From NCBI GenBank assembly GCA_947247005.1, contig OX365950.1:51436761-51500760 (forward strand): a stretch of 64,000 nt of DNA. Direction: 5' to 3'. The notes below the pieces were generated by a model that was not told where the DNA came from, did no database searches, and saw only the letters and a program-made list of their open reading frames with translations. The translations under genes and the position numbers were made by a program. Positions 36,001 through 49,969 of this stretch are shown piece by piece; the stretch's first letter is position 1; every line of letters begins with the position of its first letter. The DNA is from Spisula solida (Eukaryota > Mollusca > Bivalvia > Venerida > Mactridae).

Positions 36001-36359
36001 AAAATAGACGTCGAATTTCGGAGTCGAACACAAACATAAAAAACAAAGATGCAAATATGAGTAAATGTATGTAAATTCGTAAATTCGTCTTACCACTGAG
36101 CCACCACGGTAGCATAGTAGCATATGGTGTTTGTGCAGATAAAGTCTTTTCAATTTTTGTTACCAAACTTTTGATTTGGAATAACCTTTGCTATAAATAG
36201 ACATGCTTGTAATTAGCACATTATCGTGCAGGACTATACCTGCATAACCCGGTCCTGATAAGCAATAAGCCACTGGTGAACAGACCAAGCTCAAATATCG
36301 CATGTTGAGAATCGATGGTTCGAATAAAGTAATGTGCGTAAAATTCCTTCATAACGATA

Positions 36360-37545
36360 ATTTTGTTTTGCATAGAACCACATACACTATCAAATATAAT
36401 GCAGAAAGTGTATGTTTCCGAAAAACTTTCAGACCCAGCTGAAATAATATCAGGTGTTCCACAAGGACCCCTGTTATTTCTCATTTATATAAATGATTTA
36501 CCATACCATATTAAGTCTTCAACAATATTCAGAAGATACAATTCAAGACATTCACTAAATCATTCGATCTGATCCGGACATTGTAGACTCATGGTGCATA
36601 CAAAACGCTATGATAATTAATGCACACAAGACACAACATATAACCAAACAACAAACCTAGCATCCCAGACATCAAATTGAAATTACAGAATTGTGATATT
36701 GAAATGTCAGAAACTGAAAGACTTCTTGGAATCAATGATGATAACACACTCAAATGGAAAACTCACATTGACAAAAAAATGGAATGCACAACTCTATCTT
36801 CTCATGCAAATCAAACAATACTTAAATGTACCAATAAGAAATTTAATTTTGTTTTTAATGCTTACATCCTTCCACACCTTGATTATTGCTGTTCAATTTG
36901 GACTTAGAATATAACCTTCATTATGAGCCAATGAAAACGCCGAATTTTGGCGGTTAGATGAAAATTTAATCATTAAAATTTTATCTTAACAGACTTGACG
37001 TCATGCGTTGGCGCTAATTTCTATCAGAATGCAGAATGTTATATTCTAAGTAAGTTAGAACATATTAAGTAAATTTCAATGACTAAAACAGGACTCGCTT
37101 CGCTCGCTCCGCCCTTTTTAATCATTAAAATTTACTTAATATGTTCCAACTATAAGTTAAACAGACAAAAATTTAATCGACGAAATTCGTAAATTTCGAA
37201 AACGGGCAGCACGCATCAATCTTGACGTAAAAGACTTTCACACTCCCTCTAAGATTCTTGTCAATAAACTTCATTGGATGAAATTTGACAAAAGTGTTGA
37301 ATATAAAAAATCAATCATTGTGTTCAAATCACTCAATGATAATGAGTTTCCAAAATGCATTCAACAAAAATTACAAATTAAACCAAGTTCATTCATGTAA
37401 ACTTAGATCCGTAAAAAATGAAGAAATATTTGTACCATCACCAAAGTTTGAATTTTCTAGAAAATCACTTGTCTACTCGGGATAAAAAATATGGAATGAT
37501 ATTCAAAAATCAGTACGAGCAGCAGACTCAATACAGAAATTCCAA
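36360..37545 (+). mobile_element. Jockey/CR1-like LINE reverse-transcriptase fragment, copy 1
   Basis: Encodes GVPQGPLLFLIYINDLP (RT palm, with the usual SVLG lost from the middle), then LLGINDDNTLKWKTHIDKK and YILPHLDYCCSIW. After a MITE at 36906-37154 the same LINE resumes: IDEIRKFRKRAARINLDV, TPSKILVNKLHWMKFD, then PSPKFEFSRKSLVYSG and YIKWKYP. The catalytic FADD block is missing between 36540 and 36600. Dead copy, also at 49970-51160. Confidence 0.85.
36906..37154. mobile_element. MITE inserted in the LINE, copy 1
   Basis: Same family as 2132-2392, with two internal palindromes and a CG-rich loop. It separates two halves of the LINE reading frame and is at the same place in copy 2 (50541-50789). 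Confidence 0.85.
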
Positions 37546-37719
37546 AATGCATACATCAAATGGAAATATCCATAGTGAAGCATTATATGCAATAAAACAG
37601 ACCCACCATGCGAATGTATTTTTGAGTTCAATATAAGTTTACCAATTGCTATCATGCCAATTTATTAAGAAATGTAAGATAAAAAATGTTTATTTTCATG
37701 AATCATACACTTTGTTCAA

Positions 37720-38340
37720 TAGTGCTGTCTAAAGATCAGTTTAGACTACGCAAATTGTTGCACAACGACTGCTTGTAATTGTTTTCGTTCTGTATACACT
37801 CAGTGTAAGACTAGTGCAATTGTTTCAGTAATGTATACACACAGAAAATTGTTGCATGAACTCATGAACTTGTTATAATATATAATTATATTATGTATAC
37901 ACGGTATACAGCGCTACCTCTCGAGCGCCACCCTTCTTTGAGCAACAACCTCATGATCATATTATACCTGATATTTACTACACAGTTCACCCCTCCAAAA
38001 CATCACCCTGGCCTAATTAAAGCAATATCCTTCTAAAATAACCTGAGGTATCGAAATCTTTGATAATTGTTTTTTATATTGATCAATTCAAGTTTCATGA
38101 AGTCGTCTGTCAAGGGTACCTTTTTGCCTCTCAATCTTATAAAATATTAGATAATTGCACAAAGTTGGGCTTATCAGGATGAAAATGGATACCTGACAGC
38201 TTTCTTACCCTCTTATCAGTAAATTGATGGGGAAATTGTTGCACGGAAATAGAGCAAGTTCTATTTGATGAAATTGTTGTGCAACAATTGTGTTGTGGTT
38301 GTAATAAACTCGATTTTACAATTCTTGTAATTGACACTAC
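37720..38340. repeat. Repeat with inverted caattgttgcac ends, copy 1
   Basis: Carries caaattgttgcacaacgact near the left and attgttgtgcaacaattgtg near the right, plus gtatacac words. Copy 2 (about 51330-51960) has 24 extra bases between two caattgtt words, so copy 1 probably lost them by slippage or recombination. Confidence 0.5.
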
Positions 38341-38368
38341 TATGCAATGTACCCATTTGTATATTTAT

Positions 38369-38386
38369 CCATCATTAGCCGACGTC
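38369..38386. other. 18-bp filler between the tandem copies
   Basis: ccatcattagccgacgtc is found neither at the right end of copy 2 nor at the left end of copy 1. It was added or retained when the junction formed. It ends in gacgtc, beside a cgacgt in copy 2. Confidence 0.85.
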
Positions 38387-38899
38387 ATTTCGACGTAATT
38401 TCGTGTTATTACGGGAAACTTCGGTACCGTTCGGAAAATTTTATAAACATCCGTAAACATTAAATATTTTTATTTTACGGTATTCATATCAATAAATCTG
38501 CTTAATAAATTATGTCTTGGTAATTATATTTGACGATCTTTAAAAAAATAAATTTAAAATAAAAAAAATAGTGACGAGTTCCTTCCCTTTGATATTCGAA
38601 GTCATAGAAACGCTCGCGAAATCAAGCCCCGAAATGACATGGCGAGCAGACTTATTCTCGACGTGAGGTCGATTTTGTCACCAAAACTGTGTTATTCGGA
38701 AGGGTTGAGGACTATTATCAGTCTAAATTACATTGGTAAACACCGTTGTGAGGACGAATACCGTTATTCTTATGAATTTTCGGTTGAGAACGATGGAAAT
38801 CTCGGAAACAAACATTGAGCTGTTGAGAAAACGAAAGTAGAAAAAATATTTCTGTTGCACCATTTCGTCGAGAAGAGACACAATAATGCAAACCAGCCT

Positions 38900-40013
38900 A
38901 TGTTGATGTTCATCACGATGCTTCTCAACACTATTGAGGTAAAACTTGCTAAAACATTGTGTTCTTGATCAAATATTCTTGTATCAGATGAGCGTTATAG
39001 GCTCCATTTTACATCTTGTTATTGTCAGCTCGACTGTACTTGGTCATTTTCAATTCAGAACTATTCTGATTTTGAATGGTTATTTTTGTGATCTTCGTGT
39101 AAGCATAGTGTTATTTTAACGAGATCAAATGGATAATTTAGTTTAAAAAGCTCAGTGGAAGTCTCGCTTGTTTTTTTGTAAAAGATGTAGGCCTACAAGG
39201 AATAGCCCATGTATCTACATGTACATATTTGTGAAAGAACTGGACTACATGTACCGAAATAGCCTTGTAGTAGCCGCAGGTCTATTGTTTAGTGTACTCG
39301 ACTTGTAACCGGGAAAGCCGGGTTCAAGGTCCAGGCCTTTTTTTTGCTGAATTTTGTAGAGGCCCAGGCCCTTTTGTTTTGTGAAAATTTAGCACGAAAA
39401 TCCTCAAAATTGTGAAAAAGTTGGCGCAGAAACTTTTCAAATTGTTATAAACTAAGCGCGATAAATCATCAAATTGTGAAATAATTTTTTCAGATGTTAG
39501 CTCTCAATTTTTGTCCACTTGTCCCAAACATGCATGTTATGATATAATACTTCATATCAAGTCCAGTACAGGAATATATGACTTTTTATCTATGTTTGGT
39601 TTGTTTGATGCTTTGTGGTGAAGTTGTGAAGGGGGCCTTTATAAATTGTGAAAGGGGCCTATAGGAAATTGTGAAAGGGGCTGATGAAGGCCCCTTGTAT
39701 ATAGTGAAAAAAAGCCCTGAGTTCACATAATACTTGTTGCAACATCTGTCTATTTGATAGAAAAACAAAACAAATATATCTGAAATATATTTGAACTGCT
39801 ACAGATTCTTATAAAAGTAGTTTACCTTAAGCATTTCTGCACTAAGTATGCGACATGACACTATAAATCTGCCAAGTCACTTAGTGTCAACATAATAAAC
39901 AACAAGGTGATAATAATTATTATTTATATTTGCAGGGAATCGAGAATGGTACGTTTCACTTGAAACAGTTGACTTCAAAACTAGAGATGCTGAAGAAATG
40001 TGTGCAGAATTGA
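38900..40013 (+). CDS. Possible small spliced gene, copy 2
   Basis: Same ATG, donor, acceptor and stop as 26574-27687, with exons 38900-38938 and 39936-40013; the untranslated third exon would start at about 40626. I saw no coding difference from copy 1. Confidence 0.3.
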
Positions 40014-41155
40014 GAAAGTGTAAAAGTGTAGTGTAACTGTGAGGTAATGCATGATTGTATTGTTACAGTTTGTTGCATAAGCAGAAGTAATGCGCGTCCA
40101 TGTTTTGCAAATACATTGTTCCTAATGCAAAATTTAGGTTATAATTAAGCACCTATCCCTAATTCAACGATTTGAACTTTCTGTCTTATAATTGTATACA
40201 TAATTCAGTTTGGTTGCTAAAATTGTTTTTGGTTGTAGTTACCATGACAATATTCCAAATAAATTCAAATTATATTGCAGTTCAGTCATAGATCTGTTCT
40301 TATAATATCTGTCTTTATTGGAGCTGTCATTGACGATTCCGATATATCGTTGATACATTGATATATTGATTTTCAAGTAAAGGTGAACAAGAAACAGACC
40401 TATCAGTTATGTAGCAGTCACTTAATGTGAATTCTACACTCTATATGTTTAATACTGGGTATAGATTCAGCTTTTGAAAATAGCACCTTTGGTTTTAGCT
40501 TAGATTTGATATAATTTGACAATTTCTGAACTTTCATTTTTTTAACGAAGAAAATGTTTTGTGCAGGACCACCAGGATCATATTAGTATATACATGTAAT
40601 TATAATGTTATAATATTATTTGCAGGTTGTGAAATACTGTTGCTGAATACTACACAGATTGCAACAGTGGAATCAGACATAGCATATTACCCGGAATGCA
40701 GCACGGGAACAAGATTTTGCATATAACCCAGATCGGACCATGGAACTTTTTTCTGAAAGATTGTTAAATATTTACATATTAATAGAGGAATATATCGCGC
40801 AGTTGTTCCAGTCGTTGCCGGCAGTCACTAATGCTACTTTTATACTTGCACTCAGAAATGGTTGTATTGTTCAAGATTAGTGTCAGTGTCCATACCGTCT
40901 AAATTTGGATTGGCAGACAAAGTTCCTTTACTTTGATTCCATGTGACAGTTTTCCTGTGTCATAAAGTGCATTCTATTGTATAAATAATATTTGAGTGTC
41001 AATTAAGAACTTGGGATACAGAGTGTATGAGTTAATTTTCACCCATTACTCCATAGATATACAACTTGAACATTTATAAGTATGAGACAGGACATATAAA
41101 CTTTATAAGGGTATGATTATACTTGTAAAGTATGCTTGGGTATATTGAGTTTAGC

Positions 41156-41786
41156 ACACCTGTCATATAGTCACAAGGTGAGCTTTTGTGATCACTCGAT
41201 GTCCGTCATTCCCACCCTTTTTGCTTGCATAGGCAGTAGAAATCACAATTTTACTATAATCTTTATGAAACATAGACACAACGACCATCGCAACAAATAT
41301 TTATTTTATATTGGGTCATTTGGGGTTAAAAAGGTGTTACTTGGTCAAATCATACATGAATCTTGTGAAGTCGCAGGAGATCACTATTTTGGTCCAATTT
41401 TTATGACTGATCATCTCAACAAAATCTGGCTCAAGTTCTATATTGGGTCATAAGTGGTCAAAACATAGGTCAATATCATTATGTCAAATCATACATGAAC
41501 CTTGTGCAGTCTCTAAAGGTCTCCAGTTTGGTTTAATCTTCATGAAACTTGATGACAATGATCCCTAAACAAAGTCTATGTCAAGTTCTACATTGGGTCA
41601 TCTGGGATAAAAAAAAACTAGGTCACTATAGATCCAATCATGCATACATGTACACATTGAGTAGTCACTAGAGGCCACAATTTTAGTCTAATCTTTATGA
41701 AACTTTGTGACTTTGGTCACGATGATCAACTCAGGGTCATCTGGGGTTAAAAACTAGGCCACTGTGTTAAATAATTGATAAAGCTA
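41156..41786. repeat. Interspersed repeat of the ggtgagcttttgtgatcac type, copy 2
   Basis: Tandem-duplicate counterpart of 28830-29460. The counterpart of 29636-30170 follows at 41962-42496. Confidence 0.55.
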
Positions 41787-42500
41787 AGTTGTCTTTTAGG
41801 GCATGTGGCTAATGCTGTGTTGATTGTGACAAATGGATGGCTGTCAGTTCACTAATGTCTAAAACATATTTGCTTTTGAATGAAAACATGACGTGTGTAT
41901 ATTCATTTTCTTAGTTAGATCATTAGCTATAAGCCAATGGATGTTTTAATGCGTTTTCTTATTTTTGGGGTTATACAATGGTCCAGCCAAAGGGAAGGAA
42001 TTTAACTATTTCTGTATCCAGAGCAACCACAGTTTCAATCAGAATAATACAAATATTCAAGTTTACACAATCTCCTTTTAAACTCCTTTCTGTATACCGA
42101 GTTTCATAGGTCTAGCTTGGAAACTGTTTTAGTTATGCCAGGATTCCAGATTTTATAGATTTTTTTCTATTTCCGTTTCCATAGCAACCGCACTTTTTGT
42201 TATAATCAAAACATATTTAGATGTGCATAATCTCCTTATTGGCCCCTACCAACATACCAAGTTTTGTAATCCTAACTTAGAAACTGTTATGGTAGGATCC
42301 AGATTTTTACATTTTTTCATTATTTTTGTCTCCATAGCAACCACAATTTTTGTTAGATTCAAAATATTTTTGGACGTGCATAATTCCCTTATTGCCCCCT
42401 ATCCACATACCAAGTTTCATAAACCTAGTTTGAAAACTGTTTGAGCTATGTCAGGATCCTGACTTTTGAGGAACAGACGAAGGGTAAACCTATGTCCCCT

Positions 42501-42935
42501 CAGGACCCAATTCCACGAAAAAACTTAAGTTATTGCTCAGCTGAGACTGCTATTTTAAAAGCATATTTTGTTGGTTAAAGGACTTTCATGTATACGAGTA
42601 TAGATTGTTTCATCACAGTTAGATGCCAATATAATAGAGCAATACATAACAAGTCCGATTTTTATAGAAATAGTGCTTTAAAGTTAGAAACATTTAAAGT
42701 AAAAACTGAAGTCTGTTATAACAAGCTCAAGTAAGAAGATCTTTGTTGTTCATAACCGTTGGATTTCCATGAGCATTTCATACAAAAATCACCTACTAAA
42801 TCAATATTTAGCAATAAATACACAGTTTGTGGTAGCAATCTACATCACAAGACTATAAGTGTAGTCATATAATAAATTTAAAATAGCAGTCTCAGCTGAG
42901 CAATAACTTAAGTTTTTTCCTGGAATCGGGGCCTG
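42501..42935. mobile_element. TIR element (MITE), copy 2
   Basis: Counterpart of 30175-30609 with the same ~50-bp TIRs. Confidence 0.85.
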
Positions 42936-43878
42936 GTTGAAAACCGATAGGGGACTAAAAAAAAAATTCTGAATTTTATGTCAGAACATACATCAACTTG
43001 TAGCAAATGATCTAACTAACAAAATGAATACACACATGACATGTTTTCAGTCAATAATGAAAAAGTTTCTGTGTTTTTAGTAAATGAGAACTCATTCTCC
43101 AGCGAGTACAGAAATAAGAGTATGCAAAGAAAAGTACATTTTCTGAAATAAATCTGTGGTAAACTTTTTTTATTTTGTTATTTTCTTATACAATATTGAT
43201 TACTTAAAATTTGTATGTTACTATTGTAGCATGCCAATCATTTTATAAGATGATTTTATACCATTCTTTGAAAGGGAAATTTAAATATTTTGATAAATCT
43301 ACTCATTCCAAACATTGAAATTGAAAGATAGAGGTGAAAGAAAAACATATGAAGTAATTTACAAATTTCTGTTACATATCATTTATAAACACATTCCATT
43401 GGCTGTGTAAAAACATAAAACTTTGCACAATTTATTGATTTTATTGACACAAAAAATAGAAAAATACTGTTAGGACCTTTTCTGAAATTTGCTCTATTTT
43501 GATATGGATGGTTACCATAGTTAAAATGGAATTTCTCCAAAACGGCGTGGTAAAAGTTTTAAAAAAATTATATTTAGACAAGCCATGTGATACCCTTAAT
43601 GAAAAAGTTAGTTTCATTGGGAATCTAAATTTTGCCAATGTTGGATGGATTACCTTAATTCGACTTTGAGTTTTGTCAAAAAATTAAAAAATGTATGTTC
43701 CAATAAATCTGTGCTACTTTTCTAACAACCTAACACAGCCTTTCAAAAAATAAGCATACATATCACAAATTTTCCTCGTAATATGTGGACAAAGCTACTG
43801 ATGTTTAGCATAAATGTCATTTTAGCAAATTTCATAGTTTTTCATGATGTAAACCTTCCCAAACCCCACGATAGCATA

Positions 43879-44496
43879 CAGGGTATCCATTAATTCCACA
43901 CATTAATAAATGCTATAACTTAAACATCTTTTAAGTTATTAAATTAAAGAAAACATGTAATTCCAGAGTATATGACATTTGTGTAAACTTTGTTTTGATC
44001 TAAAACAAATATTCCACAATAGAATCCTTATCTAGAGCAGATGCTCAATGTGACCACCCATCTTCTCTGAAACGAGTTTTAAACGTCGTTTTAAATTCTG
44101 TACATGACGTTGTTGCATGCAGATTAGGTAACCAGTCTCTTTTCCCGACAAATCGAATGTTTCATTTCATTGGACTAATCCAACAATATTCCTTCTTGAA
44201 TGCACAGGTGTATTTGGACACTCTATGCAATCTTTCTTTTCACTAAAATCGTAGATGTTCCCTATTCATAATAAAGTTTATGATTTCTAAGGTTCAGACT
44301 TCTTGGAATACTGAAGATATATGACGTAATTAATGACGTTATAACGAAGCTCTGACGGCACAATATCAGATACTTTTTCATTACAGCAGAAATTTGTATT
44401 TTATTACCTTTCCAACAACACCACATTTATACGTCTAAGTAAAGAAAAAGTGAAGTTATAGGCATTTACTAATGTGCGGAATTAATGGATCACCAT
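43879..44496. mobile_element. TIR DNA-transposon remnant, copy 2
   Basis: Counterpart of 31552-32165. The interior has a short gtgaa insertion near 44450, and the right TIR reads attaatggatcac, a better match to the left TIR than in copy 1. Confidence 0.75.
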
Positions 44497-45499
44497 GTAC
44501 ACGTCTTGCTACACTTTGATATGTTGTAATTTTATAATTTGCAGAATACTGGGTATGTTAAATAAAAAAGTGTAGCACTGTCATCGTGTTTTTTTTTCCG
44601 GAAAGTTTTACGTCATAATTGACAGTCGTGAAAATGTCAAGTTTGGCTAAATATGACATATTTTTCGCAGTTTTGTCAACATATTACAAGGGAAATGCTC
44701 ATTTTTACGTAGTTAATGTTAGATTATTTGAATTATAAGTCATATTTATAGAACCATGACCTTTTGCTTTTTGAAAAATAACGGTGCCACAAACAAGCCA
44801 TTCGTGAAACTTGTCCATTCGAAAAACCACGTGTTGCATTTGGTATGAATTCACGTAATGTCGTCTTTTTCAGCTAACCGATAAGCTCTATAGACATGGA
44901 CTAAAGTGGCAAAAATGACATTGAAAGGTCGACTGTCCCTTTTCTATTCTCCTATTGTACCAGACCCAAACCGCCAAAAAGATGCTTGAATGCAGCACAA
45001 ACATATTATTGAGGATGGGCTTATCAGAACTTGGATATAAACATCGTCACTCGTTTGCAATATTGTAGATGTAACGTTATGGTTCTGAACATCCCAGCAG
45101 CCCATCTTATGCAAAATATTCACAAGGAAACTTTTTTAACCCTTTTCAAATTTTGCGTAGAATATTTATTTCTCAACGCATATCTAATACTGCATATACA
45201 TGTATTGCACACCACACATAGCCTTCGATCAAAACTACATGTATTTATTTCTTGAAGTTTATCATTAAAATAAATACTGTTCACGAAATTAATACTTCAA
45301 TACTACATAAAGTGCTCGCCCTGATGTCGATTATAGACTTTTCAAATATATTTAATAGTAAATGAACATAATTATTTCATCATTCAAACAAAAGTTTTAA
45401 AAATACATAACATAACATATAGTTTATTTGCATTAAATACAACATAGTTTATACAGCCAAACAAACAAAATTAACATAATAAGTCACTGTGATAAATAC

Positions 45500-46786
45500 A
45501 AAGATTGGAACGATGTAACAAATCTCACATATATTGCGACAATCTTCTGAAATTTCGTGAACTCGTTTGTTCTCAAAAGCTTGTATCTCCTAGTATAAGG
45601 AACACAGGCAATATATATATTATTCAGCTTTACAATGACTCCTCATTTATTGAAATCAGTCGAGAAATAAAACAATATACCCAAAAGAGCCAGACCTACT
45701 CTTATTTTAATGGAAATTCAAAGTTTATCAGAAAATATAGTCTGGAGAATTTGACACGACTGTCGACCTTCAATAAGCATAATTTAACAGCTGATATATT
45801 TCTATATTTATAAGCCCATTTGTATGCTTTCATAAGCGGAAAGTATCACGGAGACGCTCGAGGTGAAATACCCACACACATCTAGAGGACCGATACTGCA
45901 CGATTTGCTCGCGGAAATTTATATATTAAACACAAGAACCTTGTAATATATTGATGCATCAAGGCCATGAACATGTCAAATTCTCCGTGCTATACCCTTT
46001 GTGCCTCATTCAAATAATAATTTCCTGAATTATATAAGAGGTAGAAAAACAAGTTACCTCATACAATAGAAGACACTTAGCTCTTCAAAATGAGACTTTG
46101 GTCATTCAAATAGGATGACCAACAAAACCTTTGATGCAAAACAACAGAATCTGCTGCATGCTATCTTGTATTTTCTCCCAGATTTCAATTAGGAGTCCAA
46201 TCTGTGTGTTTAGATTTTTGTTTAAACATACGCAAACACTACATGTGTAAGCAAACACACTGGGTGACAAAAATTGTAACAAGACAGAACAGCAACCATA
46301 GTGCATGTACAAAACATAATACATTATAAAACATACGAGTACATCAATATAGCTCATTTCCCCCGTATAATTCAGTTTAGTTAGTGATAAAATATTTCAT
46401 CGTTATTTTCTGGCAATCCTGCAAGCTCACTCACCATAGGCAGACGTATGTTGTCTATACAGGCTAGGCGTGGCAATACTTCGTAGATTAAATTCATCCC
46501 GCATATTATGATAAATTGCGCCCATATATTGAAAATCAACACTTTTGCCACTGATGAATGTGCTTGCAGTTTCCTTAGTTAATAACGAGACAATCATTGT
46601 TAATAAACTAAATTTATCTATATGCAAGAAATAGCAATTAACACAATTTGTTCAATAAATTAACAATTAAAGCGATATTTAGCTTTGCGTCAGATGAGGC
46701 GTTTTTAAAGTCCTCGAGTGTATGGCAGACCGTTTATATAACTTTAATAACATTATACTTTATTCGGCATGATACATATCATATAC
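45500..46786. mobile_element. 1,287-bp insertion present only in copy 2
   Basis: Copy 1 reads gataaatac|atatatagcc at 33158-33176. In copy 2 the same words are separated by 1,287 bp, and atac occurs on both sides, which looks like a 4-bp target duplication. The insert has an unrecognised 102-codon plus-strand ORF (45505-45813) and two short minus-strand ORFs. No TIRs, LTRs or tail were seen. A deletion between two atac words in copy 1 would give the same picture. Confidence 0.65.
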
Positions 46787-47039
46787 ATATATAGCCAGAA
46801 CAAATATAATAATACATGTAATGAAAAGAATGCATATTAATAATAACAGAGTTATATAAACAGTTTGTATGTGTCAGTATGGGTAAAAAGTGACATTATC
46901 AATTTCTATTAAGGGAAGCATAGTAAATATATTTAGCGATTTGCAAAAGTGTACGGGTTGAGGTTGTTGACATGAGACATGTAAATTTTTGTATGGCTGG
47001 CCAGCTAGGGAAATACGTTTTGAAATATTTGGTTCTTAG

Positions 47040-47525
47040 ATTCCTATGTTTTGGACAAATTATAAAAAATGGTATTTATTTTCAACGACCCCATGTTGCA
47101 TTGTAGACAAGTCCTATTATGACGTTCTATATTAAAGTATCTTCTAGTTTCGATAGCTATATCGTGACATGATAATCTAAATTTTGTAGAGCGATTCTGT
47201 ACTTCTTTTGTTTTATGCAAGATAGGTATTTTTAATATCAAAAGTGTGTTTATATAGACTATATGATGTCAGTTTACTAGAATTATTAATACTTGTATAC
47301 CATGTTTGTTTGTAAATGTCCAATATACGTTGTTTAATACAAAAGTAATTTATGTCAATTACATATTGATTATTTGATTATTCCAAATATTAAGCATGCC
47401 TATATTACTAAGTAATGTTTTAATTTGGGAAGCCGAGTTCATACCGTTGTAACTGTGGCCATTATCTGTATCGTTTGCTAAAACTTCGTATATTTTAGTT
47501 AATAGAGTATTATTTGATTTCAGGA
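47040..47525 (-). mobile_element. LINE ORF2 C-terminal remnant, copy 2
   Basis: Counterpart of 33420-33905, with a few replacements (IFHKTKE/ILHKTKE, IKTRR/IETRR). Confidence 0.6.
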
Positions 47526-47967
47526 GTATTGTCCAATATCTAATTATATAGATCAGTCACTTGTAAACAAACAACAGAATATCATAATTATCAGATATAA
47601 TATTTCTATTGTTTCAAATGCATAATATTATCTCATAAAAAAGGCGGTGAAAACAAAATTTTAACAAATACAAAAAATACATACTAAGTAACTTAGTACA
47701 ATATTATGAAAAATAAATTCAAAAATACAATTGATTCATCTGATAGACAATTCATCAACAGAAACATGAAAAGTAGAACAAACATGCATGCTCATCCATA
47801 TAAACATCACATTACACAGCAATGAGACAACATATATGAACATCAATAAATTGACAGTACAATCAAGACATCAAGAATACAATTCTGTAAATGAAAATTT
47901 ACCTACAAAGTACATGAAATATATGCATGTCATACACAAATAATGGCATAGTATATCTTTATACTTA

Positions 47968-48715
47968 CAAGGTTAGCTTTAAAAAAAGCTAGAAGTGGCC
48001 CAAGTCGTATTTTCCAACAGGAGAGCTGTGGAAATGAACAGAACAATGTGCATAAATGGTAACCTCATTGTGTTTGTGTTTTCGGGTTTTACGCCGTTTC
48101 TGAACAATTTATCAGTTATACATATGTATATGGTTTCGATTAATTTTGGTAAAATACATTCCATAACAAATTTCGTACATTTATTAAGCCATTTAAAATG
48201 TCTTCACTATATAACTTACATGTATATTTCTATGGTTACAATAAAAATCATTTCGTCGAAAATGACAATAAAATTAAGATAATCATGACTTTTTGTCTCT
48301 TTACACGTACATATTACTTGGGTAGCTACATCAGTCATTAGTGCACTGGATATGTAATCCGGCCATCGGGGTTCGACATCCAATTGCAACAGGTCGTACC
48401 CTTCCATGAAGTAGGGTCCATTTCCTCTTGTAGATAAGTTGCTGGTTCTTGTGCAAGGGTACATTGGTAATGGTTACAAAAGTGTCCAGGAAAACTGGTA
48501 AGGATAATTGAAACCATATATAACTGATAAATTGTTCAGAAACGGAGTTAAACGTACTATATGTGTGATTATTATTTTGGGTAATTTTACTACAATAACA
48601 TTGTAAAGCATGTGTTTGGGCTTAATTAATTGATGGATTTCAAGAGAAGACACGAAAATAAGAGACAGAGGTATACGAACCGAGCCACTTCTAGCTTTTT
48701 TTAAAAGCTAGCCTT
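47968..48715. mobile_element. TIR element with nested inverted repeats, copy 2
   Basis: Counterpart of 34353-35100, including the embedded tRNA-like head at about 48330-48405, whose B-box region reads ggggttcgacatcc. Confidence 0.8.
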
Positions 48716-49969
48716 GTGAGAAACTCAATGGACCATAGCAACAAATATGGACGCACCCGTGGCACCCGTGAGAAATCCTAACCGCTTTTGAAAGGCCATT
48801 TTTCATGGGTTATGTTTTGTCTTAACCAATCGCGCTGTCTGTTACAATTGCCGGGCAGTCTGCCTGTAACCTGGCTTGGTTTTTGGTGATAGGTGGTTCT
48901 TATAGTTAATTCCTATCATAATACTGGCTCGCTGTGGCGAGCAAGCATAAACAAACAATTATTTGCAATAAATGCACATGCTATTAGGAACATACTTCAT
49001 GTAGATGCAATGATTTAATACTATTCATGAAATTAAACATAAAGGCATATTATATAATATCTAGTCAATATATCATTATCATATACAATAATACCAACAC
49101 AACAACATCTCAATAACCTTTGATTCAATGAATATAACAACATAGTCAACAAATTGGTATGATTTGGGACAAATAGTGAATGCGAATACATTCGTCAAAA
49201 AGACGATTACTGAGAAATAATGACATATTGTCAATTATTTAAGATTAAAAATCTCCTATGTCCTCAATTTGTATTACAGGATTACATTGTTTATATCGCA
49301 TTTGACCTAAATTTTGTTGGTATGATCATTGTGACCGAGTTTATAAACATAAGACTAAAATTTTGCCTTTAGTGACTTCGCAAGGTTTTTCTATGATATG
49401 ACATTGTGACCTAGTTTTTGACCCGGGATGACCCAATATCAAACTTGACCTAGATATTGTTAAGATGATCACTGTGACCGAATTTTATAAAGGTTAGTCC
49501 AAAACCCTGACATCTAGCGTCTACGCAATCTAATTACGGACGAAAGACAAACGGGCACCAGGCGGACGGACGGACGAAGAGTGAGCACAAAAGCTCCCTC
49601 AGAGTGAGCTAAAATAGACGTCGAATTTCGGAGTCGAACACAAACATAAAAAACAAAGATGCAAATATGAGTAAATGTATGTAAATTCGTAAATTCGTCT
49701 TACCACTGAGCCACCACGGTAGCATAGTAGCATATGGTGTTTGTGCAGATAAAGTCTTTTCAATTTTTGTTACCAAAGTTTTGATTTGGAATAACCTTTG
49801 CTATAAATAGACATGCTTGTAAATAGCACATTATCGTGCTGGACTATACCTGCATAACCCGGTCCTGATAAGCAATAAGCCACTGATGAACAGACCAAGC
49901 TCAAATATCGAATGTTGAGAATCGATGGTTCAAATAAAGTAATGTGCGTAAAATTCCTTCATAACGATA

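Larger units (their letters stand above)
26061..38368. repeat. Tandem duplication of ~12.3 kb, copy 1
   Basis: Starts at atttcgacgtaatttcgtg and ends at cccatttgtatatttat. Copy 2 runs 38387-52001 in the same direction, with 18 bp between the copies. The offset is 12,326 up to about 31 kb. It then shifts by small indels and by the 1,287-bp insertion to about 13,610. Confidence 0.95.
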
